Shown: positions 27,834 through 36,756, counted from the first letter of the stretch. The stretch is DNA of 64,000 nt from Pelotomaculum isophthalicicum JI (GCF_029478095.1 NZ_JAKOAV010000002.1:1-64000); one strand, 5' to 3'. Translations and numbers: made by a program. The notes: generated by a model from the letters alone, not told the origin.

Positions 27834-27986
27834 TTATTTTGAATTTTCTTTTGCGCAAACCTGATTGCCGACTGTGCAAGAAGTCTTGCAGGCTGACTGG
27901 CAGGAGGTCTGGCACTCACCACAGCCGCGATCCTTGATAGTTGCCGGAAGCCGGGTGCTGTTTAAAGTTTTAACGTGTTTATTCAA
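27834..27986 (-). CDS. scfA: SCIFF ranthipeptide precursor (six cysteines in forty-five)
   Basis: 50 residues from a TTG start, with GGGGGTGGG four bases upstream. It reads MNKHVKTLNSTRLPATIKDR and then GCGECQTSCQ, SACKTSCTVG, NQVCAKENSK. Six Cys at 22, 25, 29, 33, 37 and 44 match the family that gave SCIFF its name. ScfB (26313-27674) should install thioether links between these Cys and neighbouring residues. The mature product's role is not settled; signalling or quorum roles have been proposed for ranthipeptides. Its own terminator follows at once. Confidence 0.92.
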   Translation of the reverse strand: MNKHVKTLNSTRLPATIKDRGCGECQTSCQSACKTSCTVGNQVCAKENSK

Positions 27987-28139
27987 GGTTCCCACCCCCA
28001 CTTTCTAGAACATTATAAATGATTCAGAAAGAAGGCGCAATAAAAATGAAATAAATTTTAACAAGCAGCAGTTGAAATAAATCGCACAAGACATCGAAAT
28101 TAATCGCAAAACGTTTCAGAATAATATGGATAATTTCTA

Positions 28140-28168
28140 TTGATCTATTTGCCGCACCCTGTTATAAT
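28140..28168 (+). promoter_or_regulatory. Sigma-A promoter for a leader RNA upstream of the DUF350 gene
   Basis: TTGATC (28140-28145), a 17-base spacer, TATAAT (28163-28168). The expected start is near 28175. The transcript meets a terminator hairpin after about 100 nt (28250-28276), and the next gene begins at 28451. Confidence 0.65.
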
Positions 28169-28249
28169 TAAATAAAGTTTCATAATATTCTAGGAATTTA
28201 ATTAATTTAAGAATACATTTGAAAACCCTCATTCCTCTCCTTTTCTATG

Positions 28250-28276
28250 GTACCCGGCGCAACCGGGTATTTTTCT
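28250..28276 (+). terminator. Terminator in the leader upstream of the DUF350 gene
   Basis: TACCCGG and CCGGGTA pair around CGCAA, followed by TTTTTC. It lies about 75-100 nt after a strong promoter and well before the next gene, so it is either an attenuator or the end of a small RNA. The rest of the 27987-28450 gap is AT-rich apart from a possible 21-codon ORF at 28349. Confidence 0.7.
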
Positions 28277-28348
28277 TTCCCCGTTTTTATTAATATTTAA
28301 AGGATTACATGGGGTTTTTACCGAATAATTTTTTTGGGAGTTGGTACA

Positions 28349-28414
28349 ATGATTAACCGTCAAAAAACTATAACCGGTGACCTCGCTTATTTTCTTCCGG
28401 TAACAAGTACTTAA
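28349..28414 (+). CDS. Possible 21-residue leader peptide
   Basis: ATG with GGGAG eight bases upstream, reading MINRQKTITGDLAYFLPVTS then T and a stop. It ends 36 bases before the DUF350 gene. Nothing similar is known to me; it may be chance. Confidence 0.25.
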   Translation: MINRQKTITGDLAYFLPVTST

Positions 28415-28450
28415 AACCAAGAAATTAAGGAAGGAGGTGAAAACCGAAAA

Positions 28451-28849
28451 ATGTTGTCACAACAAATACAATCAACACTGCTTTGCCTGCTTGCCGCTTC
28501 AATCATAATCTTACTTACCATCCTGATATTCGTTATGATCACCAAATACAATGACTGGGAAGAAATCCGCAAAGGCAACATTGCCGCCGCTATGGCCCTG
28601 GGAGGCAAAATCTTTGGTGTGGGGAATATCATGCGTTTTGCCATATTGTCTAATAACAACGCCGGAGAAACTATCCTCTGGGGGGTGATTGGCCTTGTTC
28701 TGTTAATCCTGGTATACCTGCTCTTTGAGTTGCTGACACCACGCCTGAATGTCAACCAGGAAATTGGTTCAGGCAACGCGGCAGTCGGCCTGTTGTCGTT
28801 GGTGTTTTCCATTACGTTCAGCTTTGTCATAGGAGCAAGTATTTCATAG
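28451..28849 (+). CDS. DUF350 family membrane protein
   Basis: 132 residues with four membrane helices in two similar halves (LLCLLAASIIILLTILIFVMI; ILWGVIGLVLLILVYLLFELL; VGLLSLVFSITFSFVIGASIS). The NIAAAMALGGKIFGVG and GNAAVGLLSLVFSI stretches are typical of DUF350/YjfL. The function is unknown. AGGAGGTGA precedes the ATG by about ten bases. The genes that follow are convergent. Confidence 0.8.
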   Translation: MLSQQIQSTLLCLLAASIIILLTILIFVMITKYNDWEEIRKGNIAAAMALGGKIFGVGNIMRFAILSNNNAGETILWGVIGLVLLILVYLLFELLTPRLNVNQEIGSGNAAVGLLSLVFSITFSFVIGASIS

Positions 28850-28962
28850 CCAGGTCATTGTTCTTAATCCTGACCCTTACCGACTCCGGCAGACTGGCCT
28901 TACCACGAGCCCCCTGAAAGCTGGCACAGTCTGCCGCACAGCCGGCTTGAAACAAACCAAAC

Positions 28963-29241
28963 CTAATCGCTGCCGGAATCCCCGCTGTCCCCACCGGAGT
29001 CGCTCCATCCGTCGCTGCCGGCATCTTCACTGTACTGGTCAAAATCATCATCATCCCATGATGAGTGACTATGATGCCAGCCCCTCCCGTGGTGTCCAAT
29101 ATACGAATTATGACGCCAACGGCGAAACCGGTTTCTGATAAATAAAAAAACCATTAATACAATCCCCAAAATTAGCAGCAAAACAATCAAGACGAACACA
29201 AATCCCAGCTTCAACAGTAACACTAACCCCAACTCCTTCAC
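28963..29241 (-). CDS. Small membrane protein with acidic Ser/Gly/Asp tail
   Basis: 92 residues that I do not recognise as a named family. A hydrophobic segment (residues 3-33) is followed by a basic patch RNRFRRWRHN, a His/Trp-rich stretch (GHHGRGWHHSHSSWDDDD) and an acidic Ser/Gly/Asp tail. It begins 12 bases after the potassium-channel stop on the same strand, so the two are probably co-transcribed. The His and Asp residues could bind metal; this is only a possibility. Confidence 0.55.
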   Translation of the reverse strand: MKELGLVLLLKLGFVFVLIVLLLILGIVLMVFLFIRNRFRRWRHNSYIGHHGRGWHHSHSSWDDDDFDQYSEDAGSDGWSDSGGDSGDSGSD

Positions 29242-29253
29242 ACAATTTACTGA

Positions 29254-30267
29254 TCATAGAATATCATTTCCTGAAACAACCTTTGTCAGCACTGCCGTGA
29301 TATCAGGCGGACCGCTTAGAATTAAAAGGTCTCCCGGCAGCAGAATCTCAGATGGCCGGGGATTGATGATATGCCGCTCCCCCCTTTTTATGGCCAGCAG
29401 GGTGGCATCGTGATTTTCCCGCAGGCGTGATTCTCTCAACTCCTTTCCCGCAAGCGGCGATGTTTCGTTTAATACCAATTCACCCAATTCGAGGCCGACT
29501 TCGTCAACCAGCGATTGCATAAAAGTAACGCTAGCCGGTTTCAACAAAGTCATAGCCATCCAATTACCTGCCATAATTGAAGGACATATAACAGTTTCCG
29601 CTCCGACTTTTTTCATTCTGGCGATGGACTCTATCCGGTCGGCGCGTGCTACCACCCTGGCGGCAGGATTCAAGTCTTTGCAGGTAATCACAATCATTAA
29701 ATTAGCGGCGTCATCGGCAAGAGTGGTGATAACCCCGCCGGCCCGCTCCAACCCGGCCGCTAAAAGCACCCGCTCCTCTGTAGCGTTGTCACTAATAAAT
29801 AAAATATTTTCAGTATGGCCAAGCTTTGTCAACTCCTGCAACCTGTCTTGATCTTTCTCAATTACTACAAAGTCCTGTTTATCTTCCAGGAGTTCACTTA
29901 TTACCGCCAAACCCACCCGGCCCGCGCCGCATACGATAATATGGTTTTTTAATCCGTTTATTTTCTTAGTCATTTTTCTCTTCCCCCAGACATCTTTAAT
30001 ATGTCCTTCCACTATACCGCCGAAAATTGTGCTGTAAAGATAAGTAAAAAGACCTATCCCGCCGATCACCAGCACCATAACGATCAAACGGCCGCCTACG
30101 GTTTTAGGCACAATATCACCGAACCCAACTGTTGATATGCTGATAATGGAAAGCCAAAAGGCGTCAATAAAGGACATGTCTTCAATCTTCATCAGGCTGA
30201 GAATCACAACACCCAAAACCGTTACCAGCACAACAAAAGCATAGATAATTGATCGTAACGATATCAA
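29254..30267 (-). CDS. Potassium channel with RCK (TrkA-N/TrkA-C) domains
   Basis: About 337 residues. Two membrane helices flank a pore loop whose filter reads ISTVGFGD. A Rossmann RCK domain (HIIVCGAGRVGLAVISELLE) and a TrkA-C domain follow. This is the MthK/YugO-type two-helix K+ channel gated by nucleotide or Ca2+. GAGAGGAG lies nine bases before the TTG at 30267. A longer in-frame ATG at 30366 overlaps an intergenic hairpin and is unlikely. Confidence 0.85.
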   Translation of the reverse strand: MISLRSIIYAFVVLVTVLGVVILSLMKIEDMSFIDAFWLSIISISTVGFGDIVPKTVGGRLIVMVLVIGGIGLFTYLYSTIFGGIVEGHIKDVWGKRKMTKKINGLKNHIIVCGAGRVGLAVISELLEDKQDFVVIEKDQDRLQELTKLGHTENILFISDNATEERVLLAAGLERAGGVITTLADDAANLMIVITCKDLNPAARVVARADRIESIARMKKVGAETVICPSIMAGNWMAMTLLKPASVTFMQSLVDEVGLELGELVLNETSPLAGKELRESRLRENHDATLLAIKRGERHIINPRPSEILLPGDLLILSGPPDITAVLTKVVSGNDIL

Positions 30268-30364
30268 AAAAAAACTCCTCTCAGGCACTCGAATATTAAT
30301 AAATTCTACACCATCATGCGGATTCCTTGCTTGTTTCCTGCATATAGGGACAAAAGACCTAGAC

Positions 30365-30401
30365 ATGGGACGAAGGTCCCGCCTTAGGACCTTCGTCCCA
30401 T
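30365..30401. repeat. 15-bp perfect inverted repeat (GGGACGAAGGTCC type)
   Basis: ATGGGACGAAGGTCC and GGACCTTCGTCCCAT pair perfectly around a 7-base loop, in the gap between the divergent K+ channel and riboswitch-regulator units. No T-tract is attached, so it looks more like a dispersed palindrome than a terminator. Confidence 0.6.
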
Positions 30402-30431
30402 TTACAATCGTTAGGGCTCATTTTATAATAC

Positions 30432-30526
30432 ATTCAATAATGAAGAAAAAGCCAAACCTGTTGAAAGACTGAGACGTAAAGTTCCTGGTCTAAGGCTATA
30501 GCAATGATGACCGAACTACCGTGAAT
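30432..30526 (+). ncRNA. Predicted c-di-GMP-I (GEMM) riboswitch
   Basis: The class-I pattern is followed in order: GCCAAACC, a GAAA tetraloop region, GAGACGTAAAG, GGTCTAAGG, and finally GACCGAACTACCG. AGTTC pairs with GAACT and GGTC with GACC. The last bases, CCGTGAA, can also pair with TTCACGG inside the following terminator. Ligand binding would therefore favour termination, so I predict an OFF switch. It lies 140 bases upstream of a Spo0F-like regulator gene. Confidence 0.78.
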
Positions 30527-30540
30527 ATTACTTAAATACG

Positions 30541-30573
30541 TAACCACCTTATTTCACGGCAAGGTGGTTTTTT
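30541..30573 (+). terminator. Riboswitch-controlled terminator
   Basis: AACCACCTT and AAGGTGGTT pair, followed by TTTTTT. The loop contains TTCACGG, which is complementary to CCGTGAA at the 3' end of the riboswitch and provides the competing antiterminator. Confidence 0.8.
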
Positions 30574-30666
30574 TATCTCCGACAATACAGACAGGCATCG
30601 AGGAAAGACCCTATTATAAGCCACAGATATCTTTACGGATAAAACTGCATAGGTGGGATATAGATC

Positions 30667-31065
30667 ATGAAACAAAATGCCCATTATCTTCTTATCGTTG
30701 ATGACAATAAAGGGATCTGTGCTCTATTACACGAGTTATTCAGTGAAGAGGGTTATGTGGTTGAAACCGCTTCCAGCGGTGAGGAGGGGCTTCGGAAAGT
30801 CCGCGCGGGAAGGCCGGCATTAATCCTACTGGATATTAAAATGCCGGGCATGAACGGCATCGAGACCCTGGAAGAAATCGGGAAGCTGGCGCCGGAGGTG
30901 CCGGTAGTACTGATGACGGCATATACGGAACTGGACACAGTATTAAAGGAAAAAAAGAAAAACCCTAAACAATACTACATTGCAAAACCTTTTGAACTAG
31001 AAGATATCAGCCATCTAGTCAGGGGGATCTTGTTAAAAAAAGAAGAAAAAAAGAATGCGCTTTAA
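30667..31065 (+). CDS. Spo0F-like single-domain response regulator
   Basis: 132 residues, receiver domain only. Acidic pair VDDN near 11, phospho-acceptor in LILLDIKMPGMNGIETL near 58, Thr in LMTAYTELDTV and Lys in IAKPFELEDI. GMNGIETL and MTAYTELD strongly recall Spo0F, the middle carrier of the sporulation phosphorelay. Phosphate would come from orphan PAS kinases like the two in this window. A predicted c-di-GMP riboswitch with terminator precedes it, tying its synthesis to the second messenger. Whether it serves the relay or another pathway is not settled by sequence. Confidence 0.75.
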   Translation: MKQNAHYLLIVDDNKGICALLHELFSEEGYVVETASSGEEGLRKVRAGRPALILLDIKMPGMNGIETLEEIGKLAPEVPVVLMTAYTELDTVLKEKKKNPKQYYIAKPFELEDISHLVRGILLKKEEKKNAL

Positions 31066-31196
31066 CTTACTTAATTAGGTTCGGCTCTATCCTAAATTGC
31101 GTTATGTTCAGCATAAATATGTTTGCCTGTGGTTAGTATTGCCAAATAACAACTCGTGAACTCCACACCAACTGAATGACTGCCGTTATCTCACCA

Positions 31197-31397
31197 TCAA
31201 TACCCGACACGCCATAAATAAATTTCTGTCAAAGTGAAAATTACCCCAAACCATAAAATAGTGCCGTATAAAAAATCGTTCTTTAAGATATGCCTGCGCA
31301 TATTATTCTTTAACTTTTTGTGACAGCAAACGTCGAAGATGCTATTGCCCCGGACTATGCTTTCAGGAGTGCATTGGCTGCATGTATAAACGGACAC
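31197..31397 (-). CDS. Small Cys-rich protein with C-terminal membrane helix
   Basis: 66 residues, family not recognised. The N-terminal part has CSQC and DVCCHKK, and the C-terminal 25 residues form a membrane helix (LYGTILWFGVIFTLTEIYLW). The promoter at 31432-31461 makes the upstream ATG impossible, since that codon would overlap the -10 box. GAGGAGG eight bases before the GTG at 31397 fits the start. The cysteines suggest a small metal site; the function is unknown. Confidence 0.55.
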   Translation of the reverse strand: MSVYTCSQCTPESIVRGNSIFDVCCHKKLKNNMRRHILKNDFLYGTILWFGVIFTLTEIYLWRVGY

Positions 31398-31431
31398 CTG
31401 GTTGACCTCCTCGAATGTGTGTTCTGGTGCC

Positions 31432-31461
31432 ATTATAGCAAACAAGTGTTTGTATAGTCAA
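31432..31461 (-). promoter_or_regulatory. Sigma-A promoter for the small Cys-rich protein
   Basis: On the minus strand TTGACT, an 18-base spacer, then TATAAT. The predicted start near 31425 gives a short leader before the GTG at 31397. Confidence 0.75.
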
Positions 31462-31526
31462 GACATATTTTGCAAATTTCGTCGTACTCACTCGCTCTTT
31501 AAATTAATTCTCAAAAGGCCGCTTAT

Positions 31527-31907
31527 TTATACTGCCTGTTGTTTACCCGCGCTCAATACATTTACCATATTGATTACTTCATCCAAATCAAAAGGTTTAC
31601 TGAGCAGCGCCCGATAACTTTCACGCGGCGGCGCATTATCCAAGTCCGGCATACATCCCGACAAGATGACTACCGGTATATGCCTGAGATTGGGGTCGGC
31701 ATTAATTTTTTCTATTACAGTCCGCCCGCTTAAAATAGGCATGTTCAGATCGACAAAGATAATTTCAGGCGCAGGTTTTTGTTTTAACCGTTCAAGTCCC
31801 AACAAACCATTCGGCAATGTAATCACTTCATTACCTTCTTCAGTTAGCGCAATCTCAAGAACCAGGGCAATGTTGGGTTCATCTTCCATTACCATAACCA
31901 GTGCCAT
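31527..31907 (-). CDS. Single-domain response regulator
   Basis: 126 residues, receiver only: MEDEP near residue 8, IIFVDLNMPILSGRTVI with the acceptor Asp near 53, VVILSG, and LSKPFDLDEVINM. There is no output domain. GGAGGG precedes the ATG at 31907; the in-frame ATG at 31931 lacks a site. It is the second of three lone receivers between 30.6 and 38.3 kb. Confidence 0.85.
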   Translation of the reverse strand: MALVMVMEDEPNIALVLEIALTEEGNEVITLPNGLLGLERLKQKPAPEIIFVDLNMPILSGRTVIEKINADPNLRHIPVVILSGCMPDLDNAPPRESYRALLSKPFDLDEVINMVNVLSAGKQQAV

Positions 31908-32145
31908 ATCAATCCCTCCAGAAATTATCAAGTACAGTATTGTAATATTACCACACGTTTCCTTCGAAAATTGTCGGATCTTGTTACCTTTGTTATTTTT
32001 TATTATTTTTTATAAACATTTAGTTTTGCGGCAGGATATAGAGAAACTATGAACTGCGCGGCGGTTTATATATGCCTTGGCGCAGGCAGGCATTGAGATA
32101 CCTTATCCGAGAAGGGTTCTTTACACACACAAAGAGACCCATTGA

Positions 32146-32187
32146 TAATGATGAAAAGCGACGGCGTAAAGCCGGCGCTTTTCGTTT
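32146..32187 (+). terminator. GC-rich terminator hairpin upstream of yyaL
   Basis: GAAAAGCGACGGC and GCCGGCGCTTTTC pair around GTAAA, followed by GTTTAT. It lies 80 bases before yyaL and about 240 bases from the divergent regulator, so it may be an attenuator of yyaL. The rest of 31908-32268 shows no gene. Confidence 0.6.
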
Positions 32188-32268
32188 ATACAATTTTAGA
32201 TACCTGCATATATAACTGTTTTATTCGTAATAATAATTCTGAGCAAGACCATTAAACATTGGAAAGAA

Positions 32269-34359
32269 GTGACAATAATAAATAATTCAAAAGTGCCCAA
32301 TAGATTGAGCAAAGAAAAAAGTCCTTATCTATTGCAACACGCTCACAACCCAGTTGACTGGTATCCTTGGAGCAACGAAGCATTTGAAAAGGCAAAGCGG
32401 GAAGATAAGCCTGTGTTTCTTTCTATCGGCTATAGCACTTGTCACTGGTGCCATGTGATGGAACGGGAATGCTTCGAGGACGGGGAAGTGGCTCAGGTCC
32501 TCAATAGTGGTTACGTCGCAATCAAGGTGGACCGGGAAGAGCGGCCGGACATTGATCACACTTACATGTCGGTATGCCAGGCTATGACCGGCCAAGGCGG
32601 CTGGCCCTTAACGGCGCTCATGACGCCCGAGAAAAAACCGTTTTTCGCAGGCACATATTTCCCCAAAAAGGCCCGGCAGGGCATGCCGGGTTTGATGGAC
32701 ATTCTTACCCGGGTTAGGGATAAATGGAAACAGGAACGAGATAAATTTGTATCTGCCGGGGATCAGGTAGCCAGAGCCATCCAGTACCAGACCGGCATGC
32801 CGTCCGGGGACAACCCTGGAAAAGAAAATCTTGAAGACATGCTTAAAAAGGCTTTCGTTCAATATAAAAGCCAGTTCGATAAACAGTACGGGGGGTTCGG
32901 AACAGCGCCCAGGTTTCCCACACCGCACGCGTTATCGTTTTTATTGCGTTACTGGAAAAGAAACGGGGAAAAAGAAGCCCTGGCCATGGCTGAAAAAACT
33001 CTGGAGTCCATGTTCCGGGGAGGGATCTATGATCATATCGGATATGGCTTCTCACGCTACTCCACCGACAAAAAGTGGCTGGTCCCTCATTTCGAGAAGA
33101 TGCTTTATGACAACGCCTTGTTAGCCATGGCTTATACGGAAGCATACCAGGCCACTGGCCGCGAACTTTATGCCCGGGTTGCCAAAGAGATATTTACCTA
33201 TGTCCTAAGAGACATGCACTCTCCGGAGGGAGGGTTTTTCTCAGCGGAGGATGCCGATTCCGAGGGTGAAGAAGGTAAATTTTATGTCTGGTCCCCAAGC
33301 GAAATCAAGGAAGTCCTTGGAGAAAAGGATGGTGAAATATTCTGCCGGCTATATGACATTACTTCCCATGGCAATTTCGAAGGGCGCAGCATACCGAACC
33401 TGATTGCTCAGACGCCGGAAAACGCAGCCGGAGAATTCAACATGCAAGCCAGGGAATTTACTGATTTAACCGACAGGTTGCGGCAAAAAATTTTTGCAGC
33501 CCGGGAGAAGCGGGTGCATCCCTATAAAGACGATAAAATACTGACAGCCTGGAACGGGTTGATGATCGCCGCCCTGGCCAAGGGAGCAGCCGTCTTTGGT
33601 GAGTCTGTTTACAGCCAAGCCGCCGAACGGGCAGTAAACTTTATTTACAGGAAGCTAAAACGGGAAGACGGCAGGCTGCTGGCCCGCTACCGCGACGGCG
33701 AACCAGCCATTCCCGCCTTTCTTGACGATTACGCATTTCTTGCCTGGGGACTGCTGGAGCTGTATGGGGCCACCTTTGAAGCTGATTATTTAGGCAAATC
33801 ACTTGCATTGACAAAGCAAATGATCAATTTATTCCAGGACAAGCAAAACGAGGGTTTTTATTTTAACGGCGCGGACGCCGAGGAACTCATTACCCGTCCC
33901 AAAGAAATATACGACGGCGCCTTGCCGTCAGGCAATTCCGTCGCGTTGGTCAACCTACTGCGCCTGGCCTTGCTGACAGGCGACAATAATCTGACAGAGT
34001 TAGCCGAAAAGCAAATAAATGCTTTCGCAAATATAGTTAAAGAACACCCCCGGGGCTATGCGCATTTTTTAATCGGGGCGCACTTCTTCCTCGGCCCCGC
34101 GCGGGGGGTAGTGATTGCCGGGGAAGCCGGGGATCCCGGGGTGAAGAGAATGCTGCAGGCGGTACGGCGGCAATTCCTCCCCGACACGGTAATAATTTTT
34201 CACCCGGCGGGAGATGCTGATCAAGGGATAGAAACACTGGCGCCTTATACAAAAGAACAACGATCAATTGACGGCATGGCCACCGCTTATGTCTGTCAAA
34301 ACTATACTTGCCAGTCTCCTGTCACGGATTTTGACAAACTGTCCGGTATGCTCATATAA
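32269..34359 (+). CDS. YyaL-type thioredoxin-domain protein (DUF255)
   Basis: 696 residues from a GTG start. Residues 10-170 are the thioredoxin-like DUF255 domain ([33 protein letters not shown] with the Cys pair, [11 protein letters not shown]). The rest is an alpha/alpha toroid resembling glycan epimerases ([29 protein letters not shown]). The family is widespread and its reaction is not established. A copy of the GGGGACA repeat overlaps its stop codon. Confidence 0.9.
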   Translation: MTIINNSKVPNRLSKEKSPYLLQHAHNPVDWYPWSNEAFEKAKREDKPVFLSIGYSTCHWCHVMERECFEDGEVAQVLNSGYVAIKVDREERPDIDHTYMSVCQAMTGQGGWPLTALMTPEKKPFFAGTYFPKKARQGMPGLMDILTRVRDKWKQERDKFVSAGDQVARAIQYQTGMPSGDNPGKENLEDMLKKAFVQYKSQFDKQYGGFGTAPRFPTPHALSFLLRYWKRNGEKEALAMAEKTLESMFRGGIYDHIGYGFSRYSTDKKWLVPHFEKMLYDNALLAMAYTEAYQATGRELYARVAKEIFTYVLRDMHSPEGGFFSAEDADSEGEEGKFYVWSPSEIKEVLGEKDGEIFCRLYDITSHGNFEGRSIPNLIAQTPENAAGEFNMQAREFTDLTDRLRQKIFAAREKRVHPYKDDKILTAWNGLMIAALAKGAAVFGESVYSQAAERAVNFIYRKLKREDGRLLARYRDGEPAIPAFLDDYAFLAWGLLELYGATFEADYLGKSLALTKQMINLFQDKQNEGFYFNGADAEELITRPKEIYDGALPSGNSVALVNLLRLALLTGDNNLTELAEKQINAFANIVKEHPRGYAHFLIGAHFFLGPARGVVIAGEAGDPGVKRMLQAVRRQFLPDTVIIFHPAGDADQGIETLAPYTKEQRSIDGMATAYVCQNYTCQSPVTDFDKLSGMLI

Positions 34360-34418
34360 GGAAAGGGGACACACCTCCCTTTAAAGCCTATCTTTGGGGG
34401 TCGGAGGAATGTCCCCAA
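34358..34418. repeat. GGGGACA palindromic repeat, copy 2
   Basis: Begins on the yyaL stop codon with AAGGAAAGGGGACACACC and ends with GGAGGAATGTCCCC. The inverted ends can pair and might serve as a transcript end between yyaL and the permease gene. Confidence 0.85.
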
Positions 34419-34442
34419 CTTAAGAAAGGAGATAATAACGGG

Positions 34443-35912
34443 ATGTATCAATGGCGGGCCAAATCTATCGAAAAGTTGATGGCTGAAAAAGAAACCAGCC
34501 GTCACCGTCTGCCGCGCACTTTGAGCGCTCTTGATCTGGCGGCTTTGGGCATAGGCGCGATCATCGGCACGGGCATTTTTGTGCTAACCGGGGTTGTCTC
34601 CGCCAATTACGCCGGCCCAGGCATTGTTCTGTCGTTTGTGCTGGCGGGTATCGCGAGCGGACTTGCCGCGCTGATATACGCGGAGATGGCTTCGATGATT
34701 CCGGTGGCCGGCAGCGCTTACACCTTTTCCTATGTGTCGCTGGGTGAAATACTGGCCTGGCTGGTAGGCTGGAATCTCATTCTGGAGTACATTGTTTCCG
34801 CAGGCGCCGTGTCAATCGGGTGGAGTTCCTATTTTGTCGATTTGCTGTCTTCCGCCGGGATAGCCCTGCCAACCGCCATTACCAGTTCCCCTTTTAGCGG
34901 TGGTATGATCAACTTGCCGGCGGCGCTAATTGTGCTCGTGCTTACAGGACTGATTATTACAGGCGCTCAGCACAGCGCGACAGCGAACAAATTTGTGGTG
35001 ACAGCCAAACTCGCCGCCATTTTGCTGTTTATCGGCCTGGGTTTCAGACATATCGATCCGGCCAACTGGAAACCTTTTTTACCGTTCGGCACTGCCGGCA
35101 TCGTGCATGGAGCCGCCATCGTGTTCTTCGCCTATATTGGCTTTGACGCGGTGTCAACGGCGGCGGAAGAAGTTAAGAATCCCCGGCGGGACTTGACCAT
35201 AGGCATTGTGGCGTCCCTGGTCATAGCCACAGTTCTTTATATCCTTGTTTCTCTGATCCTGACCGGCATGGTTCATTATTCAGCTCTAAACACCGCTTCT
35301 CCTGTATCAGCCGCCTTGCTGCGGGTAGGACTGCCGTGGGCGGCCGCTGTTATCTCCGTGGGAGCTTTAGCGGGACTAACCAGTGTTTTGCTTGTCGTCC
35401 TTTACGGTCAAAGCCGTATTTTTTTCGCTATGGCCAGGGACGGGCTGCTGCCGCCAATTTTTGACTGGGTTCACCCTCGACTGCACACCCCCCTGTGGGA
35501 CAGTCTGATTATCGGGCTGGTTGTAGCCGCCATCGGCGCCCTCCTGCCCATTTCCATAGTAGCGGAACTAGCCAATATCGGCACTCTGAGCGCCTTCATC
35601 GCCGTATCGGCAGGGCTCCTGGTCCTGCGGGCCAAGCGGCCGGACTTGCCCAGACCTTTCCGGGTCCCATGGGTGCCTGCGCTGCCTGTTATTAGTATCG
35701 CCATGTCCACCTACCTGGCATTTAATCTTCCCAACCTTACCAGAATTCGTTTCATTATATGGATTTTCGCCGGATTGTTAGTTTATTTCGCTTACGGATA
35801 CAAACACAGCAATTTATCCGTAAATGACAACCCGCCTACATCCCTAAAGTTTAAAATACCTAAACCTGCTTTAAAGAAAATCTCCCACCCCACAAGAAAG
35901 CGCGATTCATAA
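34443..35912 (+). CDS. APC-family amino-acid permease
   Basis: 489 residues with about twelve membrane helices. The family's first-helix signature GIGAIIGTGIFVLTG is intact, and the VFFAYIGFDAVSTAAEEVKNPRRD stretch is typical of cationic amino-acid (YfnA/CAT-type) transporters. It should import amino acids by proton symport; the exact substrate cannot be read. AAGGAG lies 12 bases before the ATG. Its last six bases overlap the convergent tauE gene. Confidence 0.88.
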   Translation: MYQWRAKSIEKLMAEKETSRHRLPRTLSALDLAALGIGAIIGTGIFVLTGVVSANYAGPGIVLSFVLAGIASGLAALIYAEMASMIPVAGSAYTFSYVSLGEILAWLVGWNLILEYIVSAGAVSIGWSSYFVDLLSSAGIALPTAITSSPFSGGMINLPAALIVLVLTGLIITGAQHSATANKFVVTAKLAAILLFIGLGFRHIDPANWKPFLPFGTAGIVHGAAIVFFAYIGFDAVSTAAEEVKNPRRDLTIGIVASLVIATVLYILVSLILTGMVHYSALNTASPVSAALLRVGLPWAAAVISVGALAGLTSVLLVVLYGQSRIFFAMARDGLLPPIFDWVHPRLHTPLWDSLIIGLVVAAIGALLPISIVAELANIGTLSAFIAVSAGLLVLRAKRPDLPRPFRVPWVPALPVISIAMSTYLAFNLPNLTRIRFIIWIFAGLLVYFAYGYKHSNLSVNDNPPTSLKFKIPKPALKKISHPTRKRDS

Positions 35913-36689
35913 CTTCTGCACAATGGTATTGCCATCATCAGTTTCGGGAATGGATTTAGGCGCTCTGATATAATTTATTCCCGTCCCGATCAGGATAACT
36001 GCGAAAATTATCCGCAAAGCAATTTCCGGCAAACTATGAGCCAAAGAACCGCCAAGAAACGAGCCGATAAGAATGCCCGGGATTAACCCCGGCAATGTCT
36101 TCACGCTAACGTTCCCAAACCGCCAGTGGGTGTACGCGCCAACCAAACCGATAGGAATCATAGCCAGAAGAGAACTGCCTTGCGCGGTATATTGGGTAAA
36201 GCCGGTGAGCAGCACCATTGCGGGCACCATTATCGAACCCCCTCCGATCCCCAGCATTCCAGAGAGAAAACCGGTAATGCCCCCTGTAAACAAAAGGATA
36301 AATACTTTTGTCCATTCTGCTGGAGATCCGGCAATATGAGATGGATAAGACTTCAGCAGCAAAAGCATAGTTACCGCAAACAATAACCAGCCGAACGCTC
36401 TTTTAAGTTTCCATTCAGGAAGAGCATTGGCGTAACTAGCCCCTAACCTGGCAGTAAAAACGGCGACAGACACTAAAAGCATAGCAGCCGTCAGATCAAC
36501 CGAACCTCTTGACATATAAGTAAGAGTTCCCGATACTCCAGTGAAGACAAAAGCAACAAGACATGTACCCTGGGCTTTGCGTTGTTCCATTTTCAAGATA
36601 CGAACCATCAAGGGAATCATGATCTCGCCACCGCCAAGGCCGACGAGACCTCCAAAAATTCCTGTCGCCAAGCCAATTAGAAAATTCAA
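35907..36689 (-). CDS. TauE/SafE-family anion exporter
   Basis: About 260 residues in two similar halves of four helices, each with the family's glycine-rich motif (GIFGGLVGLGGGEIMIPLMV and FLSGMLGIGGGSIMVPAMVLL). TauE/SafE proteins export sulfite, sulfoacetate or related anions; the substrate here is unknown. GGAGG nine bases before the TTG at 36689 argues against the in-frame ATG at 36734. Confidence 0.85.
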   Translation of the reverse strand: MNFLIGLATGIFGGLVGLGGGEIMIPLMVRILKMEQRKAQGTCLVAFVFTGVSGTLTYMSRGSVDLTAAMLLVSVAVFTARLGASYANALPEWKLKRAFGWLLFAVTMLLLLKSYPSHIAGSPAEWTKVFILLFTGGITGFLSGMLGIGGGSIMVPAMVLLTGFTQYTAQGSSLLAMIPIGLVGAYTHWRFGNVSVKTLPGLIPGILIGSFLGGSLAHSLPEIALRIIFAVILIGTGINYIRAPKSIPETDDGNTIVQKL

Positions 36690-36756
36690 TATAGCATACC
36701 TCCGGATAACTAAACCATCTTTTGATTTAAACAACTATATTACCGTATATTAAAGC

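Noticed and set aside
32090-32187. Second c-di-GMP riboswitch (GACGGCGTAAAGCC resembles the GEMM core)
   Set aside because: The bases form one symmetric hairpin with flanking AAAAGCG/CGCTTTT, and the other aptamer segments are missing. It is better explained as a terminator.
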